Assembly: GCA_003551705.1 (NCBI GenBank) | Contig: PUNJ01000104.1 | Coordinates: forward strand, 1-60,055 | From: Chloroflexota bacterium | GTDB taxonomy: Bacteria; Chloroflexota; Dehalococcoidia; UBA2247; RBG-13-53-26 | Direction: 5' to 3' | DNA: 60,055 nt | Shown here: piece after piece, positions 26,526 through 35,504 of the stretch | How the letters are laid out: each line of letters opens with the position of its first letter | How positions within the stretch are numbered: the first letter of the stretch is position 1 | The notes under the pieces: model-generated | Seen by the model: only the letters and a program-made list of their open reading frames with translations | Databases searched by the model: none | Told to the model about the DNA's origin: nothing | Made by a program: the position numbers and the translations under genes

Positions 26526-28756
26526 CAGCGGTTGTCGAACCATACCACCAGCGGCGGCAGAACGATGATAACGGCGACGAGCGAAAGAAAAACTATCATG
26601 ACGGTGACCAGGCCGAAGTCCCGGAGCATTACAAAGCCTGAGGCTATCAGAACGGCAAATCCTCCCAGTGTCGTGATGGCGGAGGCTACTATGGCCCGAC
26701 CCAGATTGGAGGAGGCGGTTAGCATGGAATCACGAGGCGACCTTCCCTTGTTCAGCTCTTCCTGATAACGCTCCGTCAAAAGCACTGCGAACTCTGTAGC
26801 GATGCCGATTATGATAGCGGCAAGTATGGCAGTCAGGGGATTGATTGGAATGTTGAATATTCGCATGGCCAGTGAGGACCATCCGATGATCAAGACCATG
26901 GGTAGTATCACAAACAGGGCCCGCCTGAGACTTCTGTATATGAGTAAGACCGCCCCGAATACCCCCAGGACACCGGCCACGATCATAGGGAGTCGAGTAC
27001 CTACTACGGCTTCTACCGTCTGACTGCCCATTACAAGGCTGCCCGTAGGGCTAACGCTGACATCCGGTGGAGACTCGATTTCGGCCGATATCTGCTGTAC
27101 GAGGTCGTTGATACTCTCGAGAGGCATCGGTCGTACCGGGAAGGAGACAGCTGCAGCACTCCTCTCCGGGTTGATCACCCTCTGGCTCAGTGGAGAAGGG
27201 ATAGCGTTCAGTACCTGTTCTGCTTGCTGTTCGTCTGTGGGGAGTACACCCCCGGTGACCTGGACAATATATGCTGCTGGGCTGGAAACTGTTGTAAGCT
27301 CCTCATGCTGGGTTACCTGTTCCTGCCCGAAGGTAAGCATCCAGGCCAGGACCTCGGGATGCAGCACGTTGTCGTTCTCGATCAGGAAAGTGAGTTCGCC
27401 TGCATAGCCGGTCGCGTTCCGAATCGTTTGAAGGTCTTGAAGCTCCTCAACGTCCTGAGGCATCAGTGCTTCCCAATCAGTTGTCACCGGCAAGGTATGG
27501 TCCAAGCCTGCGCCGGCGAAGAATAGAACGAGCGCAACACACCATACCACCAGGACGTGCCCGACGACACGCCGGTTGATAGTTCCCAGGACTCTTTCCT
27601 CGCGGTGGCTGCCCTCTCTTGCCTCAAACTTGAGCTCAGTCAGTAATGCCTTCCGATCACGGATGGCCAGAATGGCGTTTAGCAGGAAGTAGGCCACCAG
27701 GTACGATAGAAAGATGCCCAGTATGAGGAGGATCCCGAAGTCCCTTACCATGGGCACGTTCGAAATCATGAGGGTGAGAAAGCCGATTGTGGTGGCTGCC
27801 CAGGCTATGCCCACCGCGGTGGACATGCCGGCGATGGAGTTGGACAGGGCTTCGGGAATGGAGTTTCGCCGCCGCAATTCCTCCTCGTACCTGTTCTGGA
27901 ACTGCACTGAATAGTCTATTCCCAGCCCGATAATTATGGGCAAGACGCCGAGGGTGGCCATCGATAGCGATATGCCAAAATATCCCATAAGCCCAAAAGT
28001 CCATAGTGTGGCTATCAAGACCATGAGAAGAGGCAACAGCCGCCACCGGACGCGAAAGATTGCGTAAAGAAGGAAGAACATGACTACGATGGCTAAGCCA
28101 AACAGTATGACGAAATTCTGGCGTATATTGTCATTGATGGCCTGAAGGGCCGCAACCTCGCCCGATATGGTCGACTCCGCACCTTGGATGCGTTCTACTT
28201 TGAAGCGCTCCTCGACTTCCTCCAGCATACCAGCCAAGTCCTCGTCCGTAACGTCGCTGGATGGTACCAGGGTGATGAGGATATGGTCAGGCTTAGGTAT
28301 TACTGGGTTTAACTCGGGCCTCACCTTCATGTCCTCGAACACGATTGCCCTGATAACCTCGGGGTTATCAAGCATGCCGGGGTCCAATGGCGGCGTGATT
28401 TGCTCCAGGGCGAACGTCAGAAAGGTTGCGGGGCTCAGAACGTTCACGTAGCGGGGATCCCGGGCGATATCCTCTTCCAGTTGGGCCAGGGTCTGCCGGT
28501 TCTGGGGGCTGGCCAGTATCTGAGGCACGTTGCCTTCCAGCAACACCAGAATCGGTTCTCCCCCGAAAATGTCATGATATCTATCGTAGGTCTTGAAGGT
28601 GCGAGAATCCCTGTCCAAAAAGAGGTCGAGCCCGGATGATATTTCTATCATGAATACACCCGGTACTGCTCCAACTACGAGGGCGGTAACCAGCAGCAGG
28701 AAGAGCAGGGGGTACCGCTGGAGAAAGAGTGCAACCTTCCAGGCAATTTTCTGCAT
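26510..28756 (-). CDS. MMPL/RND family exporter (HAE3-like), copy 1
   Basis: 748 residues. Two homologous halves, each with one membrane helix, a large extracytoplasmic domain and a bundle of five helices. The first half has GLGIDYSVQFQNRYEEELRR, the second GIATEFAVLLTERYQEEL; these are the TM4/TM10-type motifs, with the Asp of the proton relay present only in the first. Proton-driven export of hydrophobic compounds or lipids is the usual role. It is a paralog of the next gene. The ATG at 28756 has no clear ribosome site. No membrane-fusion protein or TolC gene is nearby, as expected for a cell lacking an outer membrane. Confidence 0.88.
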   Translation of the reverse strand: MQKIAWKVALFLQRYPLLFLLLVTALVVGAVPGVFMIEISSGLDLFLDRDSRTFKTYDRYHDIFGGEPILVLLEGNVPQILASPQNRQTLAQLEEDIARDPRYVNVLSPATFLTFALEQITPPLDPGMLDNPEVIRAIVFEDMKVRPELNPVIPKPDHILITLVPSSDVTDEDLAGMLEEVEERFKVERIQGAESTISGEVAALQAINDNIRQNFVILFGLAIVVMFFLLYAIFRVRWRLLPLLMVLIATLWTFGLMGYFGISLSMATLGVLPIIIGLGIDYSVQFQNRYEEELRRRNSIPEALSNSIAGMSTAVGIAWAATTIGFLTLMISNVPMVRDFGILLILGIFLSYLVAYFLLNAILAIRDRKALLTELKFEAREGSHREERVLGTINRRVVGHVLVVWCVALVLFFAGAGLDHTLPVTTDWEALMPQDVEELQDLQTIRNATGYAGELTFLIENDNVLHPEVLAWMLTFGQEQVTQHEELTTVSSPAAYIVQVTGGVLPTDEQQAEQVLNAIPSPLSQRVINPERSAAAVSFPVRPMPLESINDLVQQISAEIESPPDVSVSPTGSLVMGSQTVEAVVGTRLPMIVAGVLGVFGAVLLIYRSLRRALFVILPMVLIIGWSSLAMRIFNIPINPLTAILAAIIIGIATEFAVLLTERYQEELNKGRSPRDSMLTASSNLGRAIVASAITTLGGFAVLIASGFVMLRDFGLVTVMIVFLSLVAVIIVLPPLVVWFDNRWLRNT

Positions 28757-29014
28757 TCTATATCAAGCTTGAAATTCTACTTCAGTCCCCCGGCCGGATC
28801 AGGAAGGAAAGAGGAAGGGTCCGGCATCTATCAAGCATTGTACCTTACCAAGTAATTAGAATCCACCTTGACATTTGGCAATTCGAGGTGTGGTTTGCCA
28901 AGACAAGCAATGACGAAAGCCACATTAGAACCGGAGCAACTGAATGACTGGTCATGGGGTTCCGGCTAGAGCAGAGCTTTGCTCAGTCTGTTTGGAGCAT
29001 ATCTGCCATGGTAG

Positions 29015-31267
29015 CTACCGCTCTGTCTTCTTGGCTCGCCGGTCATCAAACCATACTACCAGTGGGGGCAGCACGATGATGACCGCCACCAGTGCCATGA
29101 AAACGATCGTTATAGTGACGATGCCGAAGTCCCGGACCATGGGGAAGGTCGAGGCAATCAATACGACAAAGCCGGCAAGTGTGGTAAGCGCGGAGACCAC
29201 GATAGCCCGGCCAAGATTGGAGGAGGCGGTTATCATGGACTCGCGGGGCGGTCTATCCTTGTCCAGCTCCTCCTGATAGCGCTCCATGAGCAGTACCGCG
29301 TATTCAGTCGCGATGCCGATGATGATGGCTGCCAGCACGGCGGTCAGGGGATTGATTGGGATACCAAAGAGGCGCATCGCAGCCGACGACCAGCCGATGA
29401 CCAGGACCATGGGCAGAACGACGAAGATGGCCCGCCTGAAGCTCCGGTATATGAGCAGAAGTGCGACAAAGACCCCGAGAACGCCGGCTATGATCATGGG
29501 CAGCCTGGTACCCAGGACCGCATCTATGGTTTCGCTCCCCATGACCATGTTCCCGGTCGGGGTCACGGTAATACCTGCCGGAGGTTCAACGTCAGCCTCG
29601 ATCTCCTCTATGATATCATACAGCTCTTCCATGGGTATGGGCACGACCTGGAAGGAAACCACGGCTGTATCTTGCTCCGGATTGATCACCCTCTGCACCA
29701 GGGGCGCCGGCATGGCGGTGAGTGCCATTTCCGCCTGTTGCTCATCGGGGGGGATCAAGTCCTCCGTCGCCTGAGCGATGAGTGAGGCGGGACTCGATAC
29801 GGTGAGGAACTCGTCGTATTGGTCAACGTGCTCCCGGCCGAAGTCCAGCATCCAGGCGAGTATCTCCGGGTCCAGCATGTTCTCATCCTCGATCATGAAG
29901 ATTACTTCACCGGCATACCCCGTGATCTGGCGTATTTCGCTGAGTTCTCGGAAAGTTTCTATGTCCTCCGGCACCAGTTCCTCCCAGCTGGTCTCGACCT
30001 GCAGGGTGTGGTCAAGGCCTGCACCGGCCAAGAACAGGGCAATGGCTATGCTCCAGACAATGAAGGGGTGGCGAGCGACGCGCCTGTTGATTCCAGCCAG
30101 TATCCTCTCCTGCGGCCGCCCTCCCGCCGCTGCCTCAGCTTTCAAATCCTCCAGGGAAGCCTTTCGATCACGGATGGCCAGGATGGAGTTCAGCAGGAAG
30201 AAGGCTACGAGGTACGATAGGAAGATGCCCAGTATTAGGAGGATGCCGAAGTCCCGCACCATAGGCACATCGGATATCATGAGGGTCAGAAAGCCGATGG
30301 TGGTGGCTGCCCAGGCTATGCCCACAGCCTGAGAAATGCCGGCGATGGAGCTTTCCAGTGCTTCGGCAATGGAAGCTTTCCGCCTCAGTTCCTCCTCATA
30401 CCTGTTCTGAAACTGTACGGAATAGTCTATGCCGAGGCCGATGATTATGGGCAAAACTCCCAGCGTGGCCATGGACAGCGGTATTCCCAGATAGCCCATC
30501 AGTCCAAAGGTCCACAAAGCAGCTATGAGCACCATCAGGAGGGGCAGCAGGCGCCACCGGACTCGAAATATCAAATACAGGACCACGACCATGGCAGCTA
30601 CTGCCATGGCCAGGAGTGTAACGATTTCCCAGCGAATTTCCTCGTTAACTGCCTGTAGTGCTGCTGCCTGCCCCGATACGGTTATTTCGGCGTCGATGAC
30701 CGGTTCTTCCTGAAAGCGCTCTTCCATTTCGTCCACCATGTTCCCCATCTCCTGGATGGTGATATCTCCAGAGGGGACCAGTGTAATGAGGATGTAGCCG
30801 GGTCTTGGTATGACCGGTGCGAATTCGGGCTCCACCACCTGGTTGTCAAAGATCAGTTCCCTGACAAAGTCGGGGTTATTAAGCATTTCGGGTTGGAAAG
30901 GAGGTGGCATCTGTTCGACAGCTAACATGAGAAAGGTCATGGGCCCCAGGATGTTGTCATACCGGGGATCAGCGAGAATCTCCTCCTCGAATCGGGACAG
31001 GTTGTCCCGATTTTCGGGTTGAGCGAGTACCTCGGCGACGTTCCCCTCCAGCAGGGCAACAATGGGTTCTCCGCCAAATATATCCTGGTAACGCTCGTAG
31101 GTGATAAAGGTGGGAGAATCCCGGTCAATGAACAGATCTATGTCAGTTGTCACTTCCACCAGGAAGACACCAGGTATGGCCGCCAGGACCAGAATGATGA
31201 CTAGCGCCATGAAGAGCAAAGGATGGCGCTGGAGGAACATGGCTATTTTGCAGGCGAGTTTTTGCAC
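29015..31267 (-). CDS. MMPL/RND family exporter (HAE3-like), copy 2
   Basis: 750 residues, closely similar to copy 1 along its whole length. The N-terminus, GLGIDYSVQFQNRYEEELRR, the IGIATEYAVLLMERYQEEL segment and the ending VVWFDDRRAKKT are all shared in position. The start is GTG 31267 with GGAG 7 nt upstream. The two genes lie head to tail, 258 bp apart, and clearly arose by tandem duplication followed by divergence in the extracytoplasmic loops. Substrate unknown; lipid or hopanoid-type export is possible. Confidence 0.88.
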   Translation of the reverse strand: MQKLACKIAMFLQRHPLLFMALVIILVLAAIPGVFLVEVTTDIDLFIDRDSPTFITYERYQDIFGGEPIVALLEGNVAEVLAQPENRDNLSRFEEEILADPRYDNILGPMTFLMLAVEQMPPPFQPEMLNNPDFVRELIFDNQVVEPEFAPVIPRPGYILITLVPSGDITIQEMGNMVDEMEERFQEEPVIDAEITVSGQAAALQAVNEEIRWEIVTLLAMAVAAMVVVLYLIFRVRWRLLPLLMVLIAALWTFGLMGYLGIPLSMATLGVLPIIIGLGIDYSVQFQNRYEEELRRKASIAEALESSIAGISQAVGIAWAATTIGFLTLMISDVPMVRDFGILLILGIFLSYLVAFFLLNSILAIRDRKASLEDLKAEAAAGGRPQERILAGINRRVARHPFIVWSIAIALFLAGAGLDHTLQVETSWEELVPEDIETFRELSEIRQITGYAGEVIFMIEDENMLDPEILAWMLDFGREHVDQYDEFLTVSSPASLIAQATEDLIPPDEQQAEMALTAMPAPLVQRVINPEQDTAVVSFQVVPIPMEELYDIIEEIEADVEPPAGITVTPTGNMVMGSETIDAVLGTRLPMIIAGVLGVFVALLLIYRSFRRAIFVVLPMVLVIGWSSAAMRLFGIPINPLTAVLAAIIIGIATEYAVLLMERYQEELDKDRPPRESMITASSNLGRAIVVSALTTLAGFVVLIASTFPMVRDFGIVTITIVFMALVAVIIVLPPLVVWFDDRRAKKTER

Positions 31268-31637
31268 TTTTCACTCCAGAAACGCACGACAGTTGAGTCT
31301 CACTCCGGCCGGAAGGTGGCAGGGGAGCATGAATAAGAGGGAGACTATCTAATATTCTAGCTTAGCGGATGCCGGGGTAAGCCCTGACAGCATCAAATAT
31401 TTATGACTAACTCTTGCACATCTACAACTGAGTCTGTATTGGTTAGCTCCATGCTATGGATGGGAGCCGATCAGCGAGCGGTACTCGAGTACTTGGCCGG
31501 GTAGGCTAAAATATCTATTGACGAAGTCCATCCTGTAGATCGTAAATCTCATCTCACCGTTTGAGACCGCGACAGGGTTCGTAACGCCCATACTGCATCA
31601 ACGCCGTCATGAATGAAGACAGGACAAGGAATGAAGC
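31268..31637. other. 370-bp divergent intergenic region
   Basis: It separates the MMPL pair (-) from the cation ATPase (+) and must hold both promoters. I see TTGACG at about 31518 followed 17 nt later by a poor -10, and no convincing minus-strand promoter. No ORF with a ribosome site was seen. Confidence 0.4.
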
Positions 31638-34325
31638 GTGGCTGAAAGACCGTGGCACAGTAGAAGCCCTGACGAAGTTTTGTCGGCCTTGGAGTCTTCT
31701 CATTCGGGCTTGAGTTCCTCCGAAGCCCGGTCCAGGTTTGAAGGATACGGGCCCAACCAGCTGGAGCAAAAAAAGAAAACTCCTCCCTGGGTCCTATTCG
31801 TCAGGCAATTCGCAAGCCCCCTGGTTTACGTGCTGCTGGCGGCTTCCATACTCAAGTTCGCCATCGGCGCCTACCTGGACGCAGGCGTTATTCTTGCCGT
31901 GCTCGTATTCATGGCTATGACCGGCTATGTTCAGGAGTCGAGGGCCGAACGAGCCATGGAGGCGCTCATGCTTATGGCTGCCCCCAAGGCAAAGGTCAGG
32001 CGTGATGGGGCCGTGCAAATGATACCGGCAAGAGAGGTCGTTCCCGGTGATGTGCTCGTTCTCGAGGCCGGGGATAAGGTCTCTGCCGACGGAAGGCTTG
32101 TCGAATCGTCCAATTTGCAGATCACGGAGGCCTCGCTCACGGGAGAATCGGTACCCATCGATAAGCACAAAACAGTTCTCGAAGCAGATACTCCGCTGGC
32201 GGACCGGAAGAACATGGTCTTCAGCGGCACTACTGTGACGCGCGGACGGGCCACAATAGCTGTTGTCGCAACAGGCATGAAAACAGAAATAGGCAAGATC
32301 GCCGGCGCCATAGGTGAGATGGAAGCGGGCAAGACCCCCCTGCAGAGAGGAATTGCGAAGTTGAGCAACTACATTCTCCTGGCTGTCTTGCTGGTCGCGG
32401 GCTTGTTAATTGGTGTCGGCTTGTGGAGGGGTCTGGACTTGACGGAGACCCTCCTGCTGGCAGTTGCTGCCGCTGTGGCGGCGGTCCCCGAAGGCCTACC
32501 GGCTGCGGTGACCGTCGTTCTGGCGACGGGAATGCGGTTTATGGCGGGAAGGAATGCCATAATCCGTAAGCTGGTGGCCGTGGAGACGCTCGGTTCAGCC
32601 ACGGTCATTTGTTCGGACAAGACTGGAACACTGACACTGGGTGAAATGACCGCTAGAAGGATATTCACAGGAAATCGCTGGTTGGAGATCACGGGTAGCG
32701 GCTACAATCCTGAGGGAGATTTTCGCGAAAATGGCGCCAAAATTGATCCGAATGACGACATCGATCTGGAGACCATGCTCAGAGTCGGCGTTCTATGCAA
32801 TGATTCCCTGCTTGTAGCGGACTCCGACTGGAGCATAATGGGTGATCCTACGGAAGGCGCGATCGTGGTCGCCGCGGCCAAGGCCGGGATTGAAAAGGAA
32901 AAACTCGAATCCGCCCATCCCCGTTTGGATGAAATACCCTTCCAGAGTGAACGGCGCTATATGGCGACCCTTCATCATGTCGACGGTAAGCGTGTCGCCT
33001 ATATCAAGGGGGCGCCGGAACGAATCCTGTCCATGAGTTGCCACTATCTTCGAAACGGGGATATGGCTCCCCTGGAAGACGCAGACAAGGAAAGGATCGA
33101 GAAAGCCAGTAACCAGATGGCGGAGCAAGCGATGCGGGTGATGGCCATTGCTTATGCGGACCATCCTGGTGAGATGGCCGAGTTACATGAGAAGGAGATA
33201 ACAGGTTGCATCGTGTTTTTGGGCCTGATCGGTATGGCGGATCCCCCGCGTGAGGAGGCAAAAAGGGCCGTCAAGGCCTGTAAACGGGCCGGTATCAAGG
33301 TGGTAATGGTTACCGGCGATAACAGGGTCACGGCCAGCGCCATAGCCCAGCAACTGGAGTTGCCGAAAGGCGAGACGCTGACGGGAGCGGAACTGGAGAG
33401 AATGAGCGATGAGGCCCTGGAGGCGGAAATCGATGACGTCTCTGTTTTCGCCAGGATCGATCCGTTACACAAGCTAAGGATCGTAAAGTCCTTCCAGAGC
33501 ATGGGACATACGGTGGCCATGACAGGGGATGGCATAAATGATGCTCCTGCCTTGAAGCAGGCTGATATCGGCATAGCCATGGGCGTTACCGGGACGGATG
33601 TGGCCAAGGAGGCCTCACAGATGGTCCTGGCCGATGACAACTTCGCTTCGGTGGTGGCTGCAGTTGAGGAGGGCAGGGCCATATTCACCCGGCTGCGGAA
33701 TGTAACGTTATTCCTTTTGAGCGCCGGTATGGGCGAGTTACTGGCGATAGTCTTCGGTGTGCTAATTCTAGGAGAGGCACCCCTTCTGGCGTTGCAGGTA
33801 CTCTGGATAAACCTGGTCACCGGCGTGATCATGGCCATCCCTCTGGGGTTTGAACCAAAAGCCGGGGACGAGTTGGAGTATCCTCCGCGTCATCCCAGGG
33901 TCGGGCTGCTGTACCGCGGCATGATGTTACGCATAGCCTTTCTGGCGACGATGCTTGGTGGCGGAGTCCTTGTCCTTTTCGATTGGACACGGGCCGGCGA
34001 GCTGGGAGAAGCGAGGACCATAGCTTTCTGCAGTGTTGTCGTCTTTGAGTGGCTCATGGCTTTTAACGCCCGGTCCGATCGGTACACAATGTTCAGATTG
34101 GGCATACTGGGCAATCGCTCGTTGCTCATTGCAGTATCCGCAGCTTTACTATTGCAGATAGCCGTTGTCTACGTTCCATTCTTGCAGGAGGCGTTTGGCA
34201 CTGTTCCCCTCGGCATCAGGGAATGGGGCATAGCCATCATACCCGGACTGGCCATATTCATAATCGAGACTTTAAGGAAACTGGCATTCCCGGACCTCTT
34301 CGCCATGGGGAAGTGGCGACCTTAG
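31638..34325 (+). CDS. P2-type cation-transporting ATPase (calcium/other cation, altered M6 site)
   Basis: 895 residues with the full P2 layout. An N-terminal cation ATPase domain is followed by the TGES actuator loop (LTGESVPID), M4 motif VPEGLP, phosphorylation site CSDKTGTLT, nucleotide-domain KGAPERIL and hinge TGDGINDAPALKQADIGIAMG. A C-terminal set of hydrophobic helices completes it. The M5 glutamate is kept (SAGMGELLAI), but in M6 the sequence is INLVTGVIMAI where Ca pumps have NLVTDG, so a key Ca-binding Asp is Gly. It may therefore carry another ion. The start is GTG 31638 with AAGGA upstream. Confidence 0.88.
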   Translation: MAERPWHSRSPDEVLSALESSHSGLSSSEARSRFEGYGPNQLEQKKKTPPWVLFVRQFASPLVYVLLAASILKFAIGAYLDAGVILAVLVFMAMTGYVQESRAERAMEALMLMAAPKAKVRRDGAVQMIPAREVVPGDVLVLEAGDKVSADGRLVESSNLQITEASLTGESVPIDKHKTVLEADTPLADRKNMVFSGTTVTRGRATIAVVATGMKTEIGKIAGAIGEMEAGKTPLQRGIAKLSNYILLAVLLVAGLLIGVGLWRGLDLTETLLLAVAAAVAAVPEGLPAAVTVVLATGMRFMAGRNAIIRKLVAVETLGSATVICSDKTGTLTLGEMTARRIFTGNRWLEITGSGYNPEGDFRENGAKIDPNDDIDLETMLRVGVLCNDSLLVADSDWSIMGDPTEGAIVVAAAKAGIEKEKLESAHPRLDEIPFQSERRYMATLHHVDGKRVAYIKGAPERILSMSCHYLRNGDMAPLEDADKERIEKASNQMAEQAMRVMAIAYADHPGEMAELHEKEITGCIVFLGLIGMADPPREEAKRAVKACKRAGIKVVMVTGDNRVTASAIAQQLELPKGETLTGAELERMSDEALEAEIDDVSVFARIDPLHKLRIVKSFQSMGHTVAMTGDGINDAPALKQADIGIAMGVTGTDVAKEASQMVLADDNFASVVAAVEEGRAIFTRLRNVTLFLLSAGMGELLAIVFGVLILGEAPLLALQVLWINLVTGVIMAIPLGFEPKAGDELEYPPRHPRVGLLYRGMMLRIAFLATMLGGGVLVLFDWTRAGELGEARTIAFCSVVVFEWLMAFNARSDRYTMFRLGILGNRSLLIAVSAALLLQIAVVYVPFLQEAFGTVPLGIREWGIAIIPGLAIFIIETLRKLAFPDLFAMGKWRP

Positions 34326-34496
34326 TCTCAAGGTGGTGTTGATTCTGGACCACGCATAGGAGGCAGTCGGGGCCGCATGCAATTGCTCGATCCATGGTAC
34401 TGCGACGATCTGGTCTTTCCCTGCCGCTTGCATCGAGCCAGGATATTTGTAATGGTGACTATTGGTCCTGTAAATGAGATAGGCGATCATACTTCG

Positions 34497-34916
34497 TCAA
34501 CCAACCTCTTCCACCTCGAATACGTCATTCCGGATTATTGCAATGGCTGTTTCGACTTCAAGCTGCGGAAACAGGCTACGCATCACAGTCTTGGCTCTTC
34601 TCAGTTCTGTTAGGTGAAAGCTCTTCTCTTCTTCAAGGGAAGAGAAATTGTCGCTACCGCCGTATGCGCCACAATCAACGTGGTTGGACAGGATTACCTT
34701 GTAGATCTTGTGTAACTCGAAAGACGTCTTAACCTGCGATAAAATACTGTGATTGCTTTGCAAATCTTCAGGTCCTATTATGTTCTTAACCGCGCCCGCC
34801 ACGGAAATGATGTCGCAGTCGCCCAGCAACCCTTTGCTTTCCATATAAGCTTTCATCGGTCCGGCAAGACGGAAATCCATGCAGTTTATGATTAGAGCGG
34901 AGCATTGACAACTGAT
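34497..34916 (-). CDS. beta-carbonic-anhydrase-like zinc protein, probable non-AUG (AUC) start
   Basis: The protein carries both zinc motifs of beta-carbonic anhydrases: CMDFRL (CxDxR) near the N-terminus and NHVDCGAYGG (HxxC) in the middle, with SQVKTSFELHKIYKV between them. The first Cys is the codon just before the only ATG (34880), so an ATG start would delete a zinc ligand. Upstream there is no ATG, GTG or TTG in frame before a stop, but a perfect AGGAGG (34929-34924) sits 7 nt before an in-frame ATC (34916). I therefore place the start at that ATC. About 139 residues, shorter than classical enzymes. Reversible CO2 hydration is likely but not certain in this short clade. Confidence 0.65.
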   Translation of the reverse strand: MSCQCSALIINCMDFRLAGPMKAYMESKGLLGDCDIISVAGAVKNIIGPEDLQSNHSILSQVKTSFELHKIYKVILSNHVDCGAYGGSDNFSSLEEEKSFHLTELRRAKTVMRSLFPQLEVETAIAIIRNDVFEVEEVG

Positions 34917-35097
34917 CTTCTTGCCTCCTGATGCTATTTGGTCTCAGATTAGAGTAATGGCGCTATACTTGCAAGAGGGCAGTTTCGAAATCAGGCTTAC
35001 TAGGTGCTGTGTTCGGATAGCGTTTGGCTAAATCCTCTAGGTGCAAACGGGGTAACAGGCTTGTTGAGTGATTTTACCTTGGTCTGTTTCTGGAGGT

Positions 35098-35126
35098 TTG
35101 CACCTCAGTTGACTCATTGTTATAAT
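35098..35126 (+). promoter_or_regulatory. rpsO-pnp promoter
   Basis: TTGCAC (35098-35103), 17-nt spacer, perfect TATAAT (35121-35126), about 50 nt before rpsO. Confidence 0.65.
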
Positions 35127-35175
35127 TGGACTTTAATAAATCGTTGAGCACGATAAATACTAACTGGAGCTAAAA

Positions 35176-35439
35176 TTGGAAAAGGAAACTAAAGGGACTA
35201 TTATTGAAGCGTATAAAATGCACGAAAAAGACACAGGTTCTGCAGACCTTCAGGTAGCCTTGCTAACCCGGAGAATCAACGACCTTACTGAGCACATGAA
35301 GCAACATCATCATGATCACCACACGCAACGTGGACTTTTGAGGTTGGTAGGACGGCGGAGAAGGCTCTTGGCCTATCTGCGACGAGAGGACTTGGCTCGT
35401 TACAGAGACCTGATCAGCAAACTTGGCCTGCGCAAATAA
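35176..35439 (+). CDS. rpsO: 30S ribosomal protein S15
   Basis: 88 residues, the normal length. It contains the S15 signature [23 protein letters not shown] and the basic [17 protein letters not shown] segment. It binds 16S rRNA in the platform of the small subunit. It starts at TTG 35176 with GGAG about 8 nt upstream. The neighbour pnp follows, the classical rpsO-pnp order. Confidence 0.97.
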   Translation: MEKETKGTIIEAYKMHEKDTGSADLQVALLTRRINDLTEHMKQHHHDHHTQRGLLRLVGRRRRLLAYLRREDLARYRDLISKLGLRK

Positions 35440-35504
35440 TCTGCCCTGCCCCGGTCCATGGTTTTTCACTACCTGTGGTATTTTGGGAGGAGGACTACCT
35501 AGTT

